Counted from the stretch's first letter, positions 26,078-39,282 are shown. The stretch: DNA of 64,000 nt from Hyperoodon ampullatus (GCA_949752795.1 CATKHW010000366.1:1-64000); one strand, 5' to 3'. Numbers and translations are program-made. Notes: a model not told the origin generated them from the sequence alone.

Positions 26078-27819
26078 TAACTCAGTTCATGTGTAGCCAT
26101 GTTTACAGGATCTTCATAAGTGATATCTTATGATAAGTTTCTTTTTCTGTGTGACTCATTTCACTTAGAATCATCGAACCTGAATCCACTCATTTTGCTT
26201 CTACTGTCCTTATGACATTGATTTCATGGCTGAGGGATATTCCATCATACGTAAGTACCACAATTTCTTTACCATTTTTGTCTTTCCTTGGATATTTAAG
26301 GTGTCCCGGATTCGAGGTTCTTGTAAGCAGTGCTGCCCTAAATTTTGGGGTGGCTGTGTCTTATTGATATTCAGTTTTCCCAATGTATATTCCCATGACT
26401 GGAAGTGACTTAGGTTGTGAAGCTCTGTTGTTTACTTCTTTTAGAGAACACAGTGCACTCCTCCAGGGTGGCTGTTGGCAATTTACATCCCACCCATGAG
26501 CATAACAAGGCTTACTGTTCTCCAGAGCCTGTCTTGCCTTTCTGGTTTTTACACATTTTTCAGATGACCCTTTTGACTGGGGGGAAGTGATACTTATTTG
26601 TAGTGCAGATTTGCATTGTGCAGTTGCTTGGTTGGTCAAAATCGGCGTATGCGTTTTCTCCTGAATATATTCAGGTGAAAACGCATACGCCCTTTATGGA
26701 CAATTCCATAATTGTCGAAGTTGTGATGCTTTTCCTGTGTTTAAAGGCAATTCCAATATACTTCTTGAAATCTGTTTCGTGCAATTCTGCATCATTTTAA
26801 AGTCTGCCTCGTGGCTTTCCCTCAACAGATTTTTGGAAGAGAGTAGTCCTTTATAACTCTGCAAGTTAGTGAAATGCTGTGCCGCTGTGCTCCAGTTCAC
26901 AACTCGCGTTTTTGTGAGCTGACCGCAAATCCATAGTTTTGCTTCAGGACCTGTACAGGTTCCGGGGGGGGGGGGGGCAGGCTGAGAGTTTGGTTAATTC
27001 TTCTTCGTGATGGGAAATTAGAGTGACATGTGGCCGTCCAAATGCCTACAGCTACTCTCTCATTGGTTCTCCCTTTTCCCTTATATCCTCTGAACAATGT
27101 GCCAACTGTGCGAAACAGGTTATAGGGGTTGACTCTCCAAGTTGGGAGATTGATATTAAAGCAGTAGGAATGTCAAGTTGGATCACAAGGAGAGAAAAAA
27201 AATTAGTAGAGTTTTAGAAACCTTTCTCCATCAGAGGGTGTCCATTCTCTAGGTTTCCCATACATGTTATAACTGTAGTGATATTCCCATCTACCTGGAG
27301 AGTTGGGAACCATGGAATGATGGGCAGGAATTATTGCTTTAGAGGGTCTGCCTTTTCTCACCCAATCTCACCAATCGTCTCAGTCCCAAGTGACCAGCCG
27401 TATGCCACATCCAGCTGTCGTTGTAGACAGGGTCATTCCAAGTTTCATCAGAACCCCTGAAGGTATTGTGTAAGAATTAAACTGTTTTTTGTTTTGTTTT
27501 GAAATTCATTTTTATAGTGGGTTTGAGCTGCTTCTCACTGCCGTGTTTATGTCGTGCTAGGCACACTTGGTTCCTTTACGGAGACATATCAATACATAGG
27601 TTTTAAGATTCTTACTAGTCAGATATATTTCTCTGCCGGGAATTAGGGTGTTGAGTCCCGTTCACTGAGGAAGGAGTAGGGCTTGTCTCTTCTGTATTTG
27701 GATTATGGAATGTTACCTGTGCTAATATCAAACTCTGGTTTTGTGTGTCTCCCCACCTCTCCTTTCCCCTTAAGCAAGCACAAGTGTGTTTTCTATATCT
27801 GAGACACTGTTCTCTTTCC
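26078..27819 (+). repeat. Divergent edge-type satellite unit (unit 16)
   Basis: A distinct subfamily marked by ctttaccatttttgtctttcc, gtgtcccg and tctgtatttggattatgg (about 27690). Its closest relative is unit B9 at 60062-61801, which sits in the same position next to the other minisatellite. The inverted repeat survives only as a core of about 46 bp at 26645-26690 with one mismatch. A 14-G run interrupts it at 26964-26977. Confidence 0.9.
26964..26977 (+). repeat. Poly-G run (G14)
   Basis: Fourteen consecutive G between gttcc and caggctgag. The sister unit B9 has only gggtgtggggcagg here (near 60950), so this is a local homopolymer expansion, or a sequencing or assembly length error. The length is the least certain part. 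Confidence 0.8.
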
Positions 27820-27874
27820 TAATTCAGTTCATATGTAGCCATGTTTACATTCCCTTCATAAGTGATATCTTATG
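27820..27874 (+). repeat. 55-bp stub of satellite unit 17, broken by the minisatellite
   Basis: Matches the start of a unit up to gtgatatcttatg. The expected continuation, ataagtttctttttc, is replaced by tcagaatgcac and the minisatellite. The same break recurs at 61856/61857. Confidence 0.9.
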
Positions 27875-30800
27875 TCAGAATGCACTATGGCCCTTGTCAT
27901 AATAATGCTCCATGACACCTGTCATCACAATGCTCTATGCCCTGCTCATCACAATGCTCCATGTCCCTTGTCATCACAATTCTCCACGTCCTTGTCATCA
28001 CAATGCTACATGACACTTCTCATCACAATGTTACATACTCTTGTCATCACAATTCTCCATGCACTTGTCATTGCAATGTTCCATGACCCCTGTCATAGCA
28101 AGCTCCAAGTGTTTGTCATCACAATGCTTCATGACCTTGTCATCAAAATTCTCAATGGCCCTTGTCATCACAATGCTCCGTGCCCTTGTCATCACAATGC
28201 TCCATGACCCCTGTCATCACAATGCTCCCTGACACCTGTCATCACAATGCTTCATGCCCCTTGTCATTACAGTGCTTCATGATGCTCGTCATCACAATTA
28301 CGCAAGGTCTTCTCATCACAATGCTCCACGGTTTTGCCATCACAATTCTCCATGCCCTGGTCATCTCAAAGCTCAATGTCCCTCGTCCTCACAATTCTCC
28401 ACTTCCTTGTCATCACAATGCTCCATGGCACTTCTCATCACAATGTTATATGCTCTTGTCATCACAATACTCCATGCACTTGTCATCGCAATGCTCCATG
28501 ACCCCTGTCATAGGAAGCTCCATGCGCTTGTCATCACAATGTTTCACGACCTGGACATTAAAATTATCAGTGGACCTTGTCATCTCAATGCTCCATGCCC
28601 TTGTCATCAAAATGCTCCTTTACGTTTGTCACAACAATCCTCCATGACACTTGGCATCACAATGCTCCGTGTTATTGTCATCACAATGGAACATGACATA
28701 TGTCATCACAATGCTCCCTGACACCTGTCTTCACAATACACCATGACCTTGTCATCACAATGCTTCATGCCCTTGTCATCACAATGTGCCATGCCCACTG
28801 TCATCACAATAATCCATGAAACTTGTCAGACAAATGCTCCATGACCCTTTTCATCAAAATGCTCCATGAACACTGTCATCACAATGCACCATGCCCATCA
28901 TCATAATGCTTCATGCTATTCTCATCACAATGAAATCAAAATGCTCCATGACCTCTGTCATCACAATGCTCCAAACCCTTGTGATCACAATGTTCCATAA
29001 CACTTGTCATCACAATGCCCCATGACGCTGGTCATCACAATTATCCATGGACTTCTCATCACAATGCCCCATGACATTTGTCATCACAATGCTCAATACA
29101 CATGTCATCACAATGTTCCCTTACTCTTGCCATCGGTATGCTCCTTGAACCCTTTCATGACAAGGCTCCATGCCTTTTTCATCACAATGATCCATGCACT
29201 TTTCATCACAATGCTCCATGCCCTTGTCATCACAATGGTCCTAGACCCCTGTAATCACAATGCTCCATGCCCCTTTTCATCAGAATGCTCCATGAGACTT
29301 GGCATCACAAGGCTCCATGGACTTCTCATCACAATTCTCCAGGACGTTGTCATCAAAATGCTCCATTCCCTTATCATCACAATGCTCCATGACGCCTGTC
29401 ATCACAATACTCCATGAACGTTTTCAGCCCAATGCTCCATGACCTTCTCATTACAATGCTCCTTGACCAATATCATCACAATGCTCCATGACCACTGTCA
29501 TCACAACGCTCCATGACACCTGACAACACAATGATCCGGTACTCTTGTCATCACAATGCTCTATTCCCTAGTCATCACAATGCTCCATGACCCCTGTCAT
29601 CACAAAACTCCATGAACATTTTCAGCCCAATGCTCCATGACACTTGGCATCACAATGATGCATGCCCTTGTCATCCCAATGCTCCTTGACCCCTGTAAAC
29701 ACAATGCTCCTTGACGCTTGCCATCACAGTGCTCCTGGACACCTGTCATCTCAATGCTCCATGCCTTTGTCAGCAAAATGCTACATGACCCTGTCATTAC
29801 GATGCTCTATGCGCTTGTCCTCACAATACTCCATGAACCTTGGGATCACATTGCTTCCTGCCCTTGTCATCACAATGCTCCATGTTCCTTGAAATCAAAA
29901 TGATCCAAGACCTCTGTCCTCACAATCCTCCAAACCGTTGTGATCACAATGTTCCATAACACTTGTCATCACAACGCTCCATGATGCCTTTCATCACAAT
30001 ACTCCATGCCCTTTTCATCACAATTCTCCATGACCTTTGTCATCATAATTTTCAATACACTTGTCATCACAATGCTCCCTGACACTTGTCGTCAGAATGC
30101 TCCTTGAAACCTGTCACGAAAAGGCTCCAGGCCTTTTTCATCACAAAGCCCCATGCCGTTTTCATCACAATGCTCCATGCCAATGTCATCAAATTACTCC
30201 ACAAGCTTGTCATCAGAATGCTCCCTGACCCTTGTCATCACAATGCTCCAAGCCATTGTCATCACAATGCTCCATTACCTTTGTCATCAGAATCCTCCAT
30301 GACACTTGGCAACACAATGCTCCATGCCATTGTCATCACAATGGGCCATTACATATGTCATCACAATGCTCCCTGACACCTGTCTTCACAATACTGCATG
30401 ACCTGGTCATCACAGTGCTCCATGCCCTTGTCATCACAATGCGCCATTCCAACTGTCATCGCAATAATCCATGAAACTTATTAGACCAATGCTCCATGCC
30501 CTTGTCATCACAATGTTCCATGCCCTTCTTATCACAATGCTCCACGACCCCTGTCATCACAATTCTCCGTGACTCCAGTCATCACAATGCTTCATGACCT
30601 TTGTCATCACAATGGTCCATGCCCTCCTCATCTACAGTCTCTGTGACTTTTTAACCACAATGCTCCATGAACTTTTCATCACAATGCTCTTTGACCCTTG
30701 TCATCACAATGCTCTATGCCTTTCTCAGCACAATGCTCCATGACCCTTGTCATCACAATGCTCCATGCGCTTGTCAGCACAATGCTCCATGACCCATGTC

Positions 30801-33800
30801 ATCACAATGCGCCATGCGCTTGTCATCACAGTGCTCCACAATCTTGTCATCACAATGCTCCATAAACCTTGTCATCACAATGCTCCATGCACTTCTCATC
30901 AAAATGCTCTCTCACCACTGATATCACAATGTTACATCACTATTCATCACAATACTCCCTCACCCCTGTCATCACAATGTTCCATGACTCCTGTCATCAC
31001 AATTCTACATGCACTTATCATCACAATGTTCGATGACCCCTGACATCACAATGTTCCATAACCCCTGTCATCAAAATGCTCCATGAACCATTTCATCAAA
31101 ATGCTCAATGACCCCTGACATCACAATGTTCCATAACCCCTGTCATCAAAATGTTGCATGACCCTTTTCATCAAATTGTTCCATGACCCTGTCATCACAA
31201 TGCTCCCTGCCCTTCTCATCACAATGCACCACGCCCTTGTCATCCAAATGCTCCATGACCTTTGTCATCACAAAGATCCATGACCCTTTGCATCACAATG
31301 CTCCATGTCATGGTCATCACAATGCTCCATGAACGCTCTCATCACATTGCTCCATGCCATTGTCATCACAATGCTACCTGACACATGTCATCAGAATGCT
31401 CCATGGCCTTCTCATCACAATGCTCCATGCCCTTGCCATCACAATGCTCCATTACACCTGTGATAACAATGCTCCATTACCCCTGCCATCACGATGTTCC
31501 ATGGCCTTGTCATTACAAGGCTCCATGACCCTTCTCATCACAATGCTCCAAGACCCCTGTAATCACAATGCTCCATGCCCCTTTTCATCTCAATGATCCA
31601 TGAACCCTGTCATCATAATGCACCATGCCCATCATCATAATGCTTCATGCTATTGTCATCACAATGAAATCAAAATGATCCATGACCTCTGTCATCACAA
31701 TGCTCCAAACCCTTGTGATCACAATGTTCCATAATACTTGTCATCACAACGCCCCATGATGCTGGTCATCACAATTATCCATGGACTTCTCATCACAATG
31801 CTCCATGACCCTTGTCATCACAATTCTCAATACACTTGTCATCACAATGCTCCCTGACACCTGTCGTCAGTATGCTCATTGAACACTGTCATGACAAGTC
31901 TCCATGCCTTTTTCATCACAGTGATCCATGCCCTTTTCATCACAATGCTCCATGCCATTGTCATCACAATACTCCACAAGCTTGTCATCAGAATGCTCCG
32001 TGACACTTGTCATCACAATGATCCATGACCCCTGTCGTCACAATGCTCCATGACACCTGTCATCACAATGCTCCATGCCCCTTGTCATTACAGTGTTCCA
32101 TGATGCTCGTCATCACAATTATCCATGGTCTTCTCATCACAGTGCTCCACGGTCTTGCCATCACAATGCTCCATGCCCTGGTTATGACAATGCACCATGT
32201 CCCTTGTCATCACAATTCTCCACGTCCTTGTCATCACAGTGCTCCATGACAGTTCTCATCACTATGTTACATGCTCTTGTCATCACAATTCTCCATGCAC
32301 TTGTCATCGCAATGCCCCATGACCCCTGTCATAGCAAGCTCCATGCCTTTGTTATCACAATGCTTCACGACCTTTTCATCAAAATTCTCACTGCCCGTTG
32401 TCATCACAATGCTCCATGCCCTTGTCATCACAATGATCCAAGCCCTTGTCATCACAATGCTCCATTACCTTTGTCATCACAATCCTCCATAACACTTGGC
32501 ATCACAATGCTCCATGCCATTCTCATCACAATGGACCATGAAATATGTCATCACAATGCTCCCTGACACCTGTCTTCACAATACTCCATGACCTTGTCTT
32601 CACAATGCTCCATGACCTTGTCATCACAATGTGCCATGCCCACTGTCAACACAATTATCCATGAAACTTGTCAGACCAATGCCCTATGCCCCTGTCATCA
32701 CAAAGCTCCATGCCCTTGTCATCACAATGCTCCATGACCCCAGTCACCACAATTCTCCATGACTCCAGTCTTCACAAGGCTTCATGACCTGTGTCATCAC
32801 AATGGTCCATGCCCTCATCATCACAAGGCTCTGTGAACTTTGTCACCACAATGCTCCATGAACTTTTCATCACAATGCTCCGTGACACTTGTCATCACAA
32901 TGCTCCGTGCCTTTGTCAACTCAATACTCCATGACCCTTGTCATCACAATGCTCCACAACCTTATCATCACAATGCTCCATAAAGATTGTCATCACAATG
33001 CTCCATGCACTTCTTATAAAAATGCTCTCTCACCACTGATATCAACATGTTCCCTCACTAGTCATCACAATACACCCACTCCCCTGTCATCACAATGGTC
33101 CTTAAACCCTGTCATGGAAATGTTCCATGACCCTTGACATCTCAATGTTCCATAACCCCTGTCATCAAAATGTTCCATGACACTTTTCATCAAATTGCTC
33201 CATGACCCTGTTATCACAATGCTCCCTGCCCTACACAACAGAATGCACCACACCTCTTGTCATCAAAATGCTCCATGACCTTTGTCATCACAAAGCTCCA
33301 TGACCCTTGGCATCACAATGCTGCATGCCATTGTCATCACAATGCTCCATGAAACTTCTCATCACATTGTTCCATGCCCTTGTCATCACAGGCTACATGA
33401 TGCTTTTCATCACAATGCTCGATGCCATTCTTATCACAATGCTCCATGTGCTTGTCATTACAATCCTCCATGACCCATGTATCACAGTGTTCCATGCCCT
33501 GGTCATCACAATGCTCCATGACCCCTGTCATAAAAATGCTCCATGACCACTGCCATCACAATGTTCCACGGCCTTGTCATCACAAGGCTCCATGACCCTT
33601 GTCATCACAGTGCTCCAAGACCCCTGTAATCACAATGCTCCATGCCCTTGTCATCACAAAGCTCCATGACGCATGTCATCAGAATTCTCCATGGCCTTCT
33701 CATTCACGATGCTCCATGCCCTTGTCATCACAATGCTCCAAGACTCCTGTAATCACAATGCTCCATGCCCCTTTTCATCTCAATGCTCCATGAACCCTGT

Positions 33801-34795
33801 CATCACAATGCAGCATGCCCATCATCATAATGCTTCAGGCTATTGTCATCACAATGAAATCAAAATGCCCCATGACCTCTGTCATCACAATGCTCCAAAT
33901 CCTTGTGATCAAAATGTTCCATAACACTTATCATCACAACGCCCCATGACGCTCGTCATCACAATTATCCATCGTCTTCTCATCACAATGCTCCATGACC
34001 TTTGTCATCACAATGCTCAATACCCTTGTCATCACAATGCTCCCTGACACTTGTCGTCAGTATGCTCCTTGAACCCTGTCATGACCAGGCTCCATGCCTT
34101 TTTCATCACAATGATCCATGCCCTTTTCATCACAGTGCTCCAAGACCCCTGAAAACACAATGCTCCATGCCCTTGTCCTCACAAAGCTCCATGATGCATG
34201 TCATCAGAACGCTCCATGGCCTTCTCATCCCAATGCTCCATGCCCTTGTCACCACAATGCTCCAAGACCTCTGTAATCACAATGCTGCATGCCCCTTTTC
34301 CTCAGAATGCCCCATGAGACATGTCATCACAAGGCTCCATGGTCTTCTCATCACAATGCTCCAGTACCTTGTCATCACAATGCTCCATGACGCCTCTCAT
34401 CACAATACTCCATGAACATTTTCAGCCCAATGGTCCATGACCTTCTCATCACAATGCTCCCTGACCCCTGTCATCACAATGCTCCATGACCACTGTCATC
34501 ACAACGCTCCATGAACCCTGACGACACAATGATCCGGGACTCTTGTCATCAAAATGCTCCATGAACCTTGTCATCACAATGATCCATGCTCTTGTCATCC
34601 CAATGCTCCATGACCCCTGTAATCACAATGCTCCATGACGCTTGTCATCAAAGTGCTCCATGAACCTTGTCATCACAATGCTCCTTGCCTTTGTCAGCAA
34701 AATGCTACATAATCTTGTCATCACAATGCTCCATGCGCTTGTCATCACAATCCTCCATGACCCTTGGGATCACATTGCTTCATGCCCTTGTCATC
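27875..34795 (+). repeat. 24/25-bp minisatellite 1 (~6.9 kb)
   Basis: About 280 imperfect tandem copies of a 24/25-mer close to TGTCATCACAATGCTCCATG followed by CCCT or ACCCC. Copies vary by substitution and by the 24/25-bp length choice. Because 24 bp is eight codons, long His/Cys/Met/Leu-rich frames open in several phases on both strands. They are periodic artefacts with no start context or domain. Larger blocks repeat inside the array (see findings). No unique spacers lie between copies, so it is not CRISPR-like. Confidence 0.95.
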
Positions 34796-36104
34796 TTGCT
34801 CTTGCCTTTCTGGTTTTTACAGATATACAGATGTCCCTTTCGACCGGTGGGAAGTGACAATTCTTTGTAGTGTGGATTTGCATTGCATGCTTGCTTCATT
34901 GGCCAGAAAGGACGTATGCGTTTTCTCCTGAATATATTCAGGGGAAAAGGCATACGCCCTTTTTGGCCAAGTGCATCACCGTCCAAGTTGGGATGCTTTT
35001 TCTGTGCTTCAAAGGCGATTCCAATTTACCTCTTGAAATATGTTTTGTGCAATTCTGCCTCATTTTCAAGTCCGCTTCATTGCCTTCCCTCAACAGATTT
35101 CTGGAAGAGAGTAGTCCTTTATAACTCTGCAGGTTTTTGAATTGCTGGGCCCCTGAGCTCCAATTTTCAAATCCCATTTTTGTGAGCTGGCCGCAAATCC
35201 ACAATTTTGCTTCAGGACCTATACTGGTTCCAGGGGTGGCTTTATTGGTTCCCTGTGGGTGGCTGAGGCTTTGGTTAATTCTTCTTCCTGACGGGAAATT
35301 AGAGTGACATGTGCCCGTCCAAATGCCTACATCTACTCTCTGATTGGCTCTCCCTCTTCCCTTTCATCATCTGCACAAATAGCAAACTGTGCGAACCAGG
35401 AGGTTATAGGGGCTGACTCTCCTAAGTTGGGAGATTGATAGTAAAGCAGTTGGAATGCCAAAGTGGAGCACAAGGAGAGGAAAAATTAGGAGAGTTTTAG
35501 AAACCTTTCGCCATCACAGGGTGTCCATTCTCTAGGTTTCCCATACATGTTATAACTGTAGTGATATTCCCTTCTACCTGGAGATTTGGGACCCATGGAA
35601 TGGTGGCATGCATTACTACTTTAAAGGTTCTGCATTTTCTCTCCCAATCTCACCAGTCCTCTCAGTCCCAAGTGTCCAGCCTTATGTCTCATCCAGCTGT
35701 CTTTGCAGATAGGGTCATTCCAGGTTTCATTAGAACCCCTGAAGGAATTGTGTAAGAATTTTGCTGTTTTTTGGTTTTGTTTTTGAAATTCATTTTTATT
35801 ATGGGGTTGAGCTGGTTTTCACTGACCTGTTTATGCCAGTCTAGACACAATTGATTTCCTTACGGAGACATATGAATACATAGGTTTTAAGATTCTTACT
35901 AGTCAGATATATTCCTCGGCGGGGAATAGGGGTGTTGAGTCCCATTCACTGAGGAAGGTGTAGGTCTTGTCTATTCTGTATTTGGTTTATGGAATGGTAC
36001 CTGTGCTAATATCATACTCTGGTTTTATGCATCACCCCACCTCTCCATTCCCCTGAAGCAGGCATAAGAGTTTTTTTCTAAATGTGAGACTCTGTTCTCT
36101 TTCC
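34796..36104 (+). repeat. Satellite unit resumed after minisatellite 1 (3' three-quarters of unit 17)
   Basis: Unit sequence resumes at cttgcctttctgg, about offset 457, so offsets of about 56-456 are missing between stub and remainder. It is of the divergent edge type (tctgtatttggtttatgg near 35975). The inverted repeat at 34899-34970 has four mismatched pairs. It contains an extra ccaggggtggctttattggttccc duplication-like segment near 35230. Confidence 0.88.
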
Positions 36105-37863
36105 TAATTCAGTTCATGTGTTGTGATATTGACATTCCCTCTATAAGTGATATCTTATGATAAGATTCTTTTTCTGTGTGACTAATTTCCCTTAGAATCA
36201 TCATACCTAAATCCACTCATTATGCTGCTACTGGCCTTATATACACTGATTTCACGTCTGAGTGATATTCCGTTGTACAAAATTACCACAAGTTCTTTAT
36301 GCATTTCTCTTTTTCCTGGGATATTTTAGGTGTACCAAAGTTGAGGTTCTTGTATGCAGAGCAGCCCTAAACTTTGGGGTGCCTGTGTCTTATTGATATT
36401 TAGTCTTCCCAAGTCATATGCCCGTGAGTTGAAGTCCCCTTTGCTTGGGGGCTTTGTATTTTAGAAGTTTTAGGAAACAGCATACACTTCTTCAGAGTGG
36501 CTCTTGGATATTTATACCCCACCCATCAGCGTGACTAGGCTCCCTGTTTTCCATGGCCTCTCCTGCATTTCTGGTTTGTACACATTTTTTGGATTGCCTT
36601 TCTGAGCAGTGGAAATTGAGACTCCTTTGTTGTGCAGATTTGCATTTCCCTCTTGCTTGGTTGGCCAAAAACTCTGCATGTGTTTTTTTCCTGAAGATAT
36701 TCACGAAAAAAACGCATACACCCTTTTGCCCAACTGCATCATTTTAGAAATTCTGCTGCTTTTCATATGCTTTAAATGTGAGTACAATCTACCTTTTGAA
36801 ATCTGTTTCCTGCAATTCTGCCTCTCATTCAGATCCTCTTCGTTGCCTTACCTGAATATATTTTTGGACGTTGGTTATCATTTATATCTTTGCAGGTCTT
36901 TGAATTGTCTGCTCCTGAGCTCCATTTTGCAACTCGCATTTTTTGTGAGCTGGCCGCCAAACCATTGGATTGCTTCCGGCCCTATTCTGGTTCTGGGGAG
37001 GCAGGCTGAGCCTTTGGTTAATTCTTCTTCCTAATGGGAAATTAGAGTGACATGTGCCTGTCAAAACTCCTACAGCTAATCTCTCATTGGTTCCCCCTCT
37101 TCCCATTTATCCTCTGCACAAATTGCAAACTGTGGGAAACAGGAGGTTAAAGGTGCTGATTCTCCAAGTGGGGAGGTTGTTAGTAATGTGGCTGGAATGG
37201 CGAACTCCAGCAGCAGGAGATCAAAAATGAGGTGCATTTTAGACACCTTTCCTGAGCACACGGTGTACATTCATCTCGGTTTCCCAGGCATGTTTTCGCT
37301 GTCAGAAGACTCCCTTGAACCTGCAGATTTGGGACCCATGGAATGGGTACCAGGCAGTATTACTTTAAAAGGTCTGCCTTTACTCACCCAGCCTCTCTAA
37401 CATCTCTTAGCGTGCATAGCTTCCAGCCTTATATAATCATCCTGCTGTGGGTCTACATGTGTTCAATCCATGTTACATCGTAGCCCTTCAACAAAAGTTG
37501 TAAGAATTTTTGTCTGTCTCACTGTTTTTATAAATAGTTTTAAATTTATTTTTATATTGGTTACAGCTGATTTTCAAAGCTCTGTTTTTTGCTGCTGTAC
37601 ATCCACTTGATTTATGTACTGTGAGACAACAATAACTTCTTTTTCAGATGCTTACCAGTCATATGTATTATTTTCCAGTGACTTGAGTGGGCTGAGTGCA
37701 GTTCTTTGAGGTACAGTGTAGGCCTTGTCAGTTATTCAATTTGGTACTTGGAATGGTATCTTTGCTAATTTCAACCTCCTGGATAATACCTCACCATTCC
37801 CCACCTTTCCCATTTAGCAGCCTTATGTCTATTTTCTACATATTTGACTATGTTTCTGTTTTG
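36105..37863 (+). repeat. Old divergent satellite unit 18
   Basis: Recognisable over its whole length (1,759 bp) but with many substitutions. The L1 tail part (about 37540-37860) is more L1-like than in the arrays (ttttaaatttatttttatattgg). The inverted repeat at about 36661-36732 is only partly symmetrical. The octamer is retained (gcagatttgcatttccc). Confidence 0.85.
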
Positions 37864-39060
37864 TAATTTATTTCATGTGTAGCCATTTTTGATTCCACCT
37901 TTAAGTGACATCTTATGATATGTGTCTTTTTCTTTCTGACATATGTCACTTAGAATGATCGTATGTAACTCCTCCAGAGTTGTTACAACTGGCCTTATTT
38001 CATTGATTTCTGGATGAGTAATATTCCACTCTACATAAGTACCCCATCTCTTTTATCCATTTTATCCTTCCAGGAACATTTAGGTTATATCCAAGTTGAG
38101 GCCCTTTTTAACAGAGAGGTGGTAAACGTTCGGGTGCCTGTTTTCTGTCGATTTTTATTTTTCCCAAGGTACACGCCCATGAGTGCAAGTGCCCTATGCT
38201 CTGTAGCTCATTTTTTAGATGTTTTACAAACACAATACACTTCTCCAGAGTGGCCGTTGGCAAATTACATTTCCACTATCAGCCTCACAGGGCTCCCTTT
38301 TCTCCTCGCCCTGTCCTGCATTTCTGGTGTTTACACTTTATGTGCATGGCCCTTCTGACTGATGTGAAGTGATACATTTTGTGATATTGATTTCCAGTGC
38401 CCACCTGTTGGGTTGGATAAAAAGTGTGTATGGCCTTTACTTGAATATATTCAGAAAAAATGCATACACCCTTTTTGGCCAACTGCATCATTGGCGATGT
38501 TCAGCCCCTTTTCTTGTGCTTTAATGGGGATTCCTTTCTACCTCTTCAATTCTGTTTCCTGCCACTCTCCCTTGCTTACAAGTCCTTTTCTGTGACTTAC
38601 CTCAAGACATTTTTCGACGATAGATATTTTCAACTCTGCAGTTTCATGAATTTTAGTGCCCCTGAGTTCCATTTTTCAACTTGTGTTTTTGGAAACTGGA
38701 CACAAAACAGCGGGATTTCCTCTAGCCCTATTCTGTTTCCGTGGGCAATTCTAGCCTTTGATGAATTTGTGTTCTGGATTGGAAATTAGAGTGGCATGTG
38801 CCTGTCCGAACACCTAAGACATGTCTCTATATTTTTCTCATCCTTCCGCTACATCCTCTGGACAAATTCCAAACTGTGTGCAACAGGATGTTGACGGTGA
38901 TGATATCACCAAGTGAGGAGATTGTTAGGAAAGATGCTGGAGGGTTGAACCCGAGCACCATGCAATGAGGAGATGAGGTGCCTTTTCCAAACTCTTTCCG
39001 ATCAAATGGTGTACCATCCTCTAGGTGTGACAGGCATGTTTTAGCTGTAGGAAGGGTCCC
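37864..39060 (+). repeat. Oldest satellite unit 19, truncated
   Basis: It follows the unit up to about offset 1200 (caggcatgttttagctgtagg near 39030) and then loses similarity. Its L1-derived part is the most L1-like of all units (ggatgagtaatattcc, tctacataagtacc). The palindrome region (about 38417-38483) is still asymmetrical and the octamer is lost (gatttccagtgc). It approximates the pre-homogenisation state. Confidence 0.8.
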
Positions 39061-39282
39061 GTGCATGTAAGGAGAACACCGGGGATTTTTCCAAATCAGT
39101 GCCTCCCCGAACCCCAAACTGGGGAATTTTTAAGCTACGGCTACACGTATGTCCTTTAAGGGCCTTGGGAAATAGGCAGAGCCCAAACTTTAGATGACTG
39201 AAATCTTCAGGGTCAGAGCGCTCACCATCGGCCTTGCTTAGGTTACATTTTATCTGTCATTGATAGATGATGTCAATAAAAA
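39060..39282. other. Unassigned 220 bp after the last satellite unit
   Basis: No gene, repeat or clear satellite similarity seen. By distance this is where unit 19's offsets of about 1200-1400 would be, so it may be unrecognisably diverged satellite or unrelated flanking DNA. Confidence 0.5.

Larger units (their letters stand above)
1..27874 (+). repeat. Satellite array 1: 16 complete ~1.74-kb units plus a stub
   Basis: Head-to-tail copies with starts (taactcagttcaag phase) at 1, 1739, 3478, 5216, 6954, 8693, 10431, 12169, 13908, 15648, 17388, 19126, 20864, 22602, 24338, 26078 and 27820. All units are in one orientation, and the first eleven differ only by scattered substitutions. Within a unit, offsets of about 1400-1738 and 1-550 follow an antisense L1 3' end. 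Offsets of about 555-628 hold an inverted repeat, and offsets of about 630-1400 have no origin I recognise. Length and L1 content agree with the common cetacean satellite. No unit keeps a long frame with family similarity, so I treat it as non-coding constitutive heterochromatin. The array continues beyond the left window edge. Confidence 0.95.

Noticed and set aside
27872..28721. Long His/Cys/Met-rich frames in the minisatellite, some over 150 codons
   Set aside because: Created by the 24-bp (8-codon) periodicity and present in several phases and both strands. Not a repeat protein gene.
27875..34795. CRISPR-like appearance of short repeats
   Set aside because: Copies abut directly without unique spacers, and the surrounding DNA is mammalian satellite.
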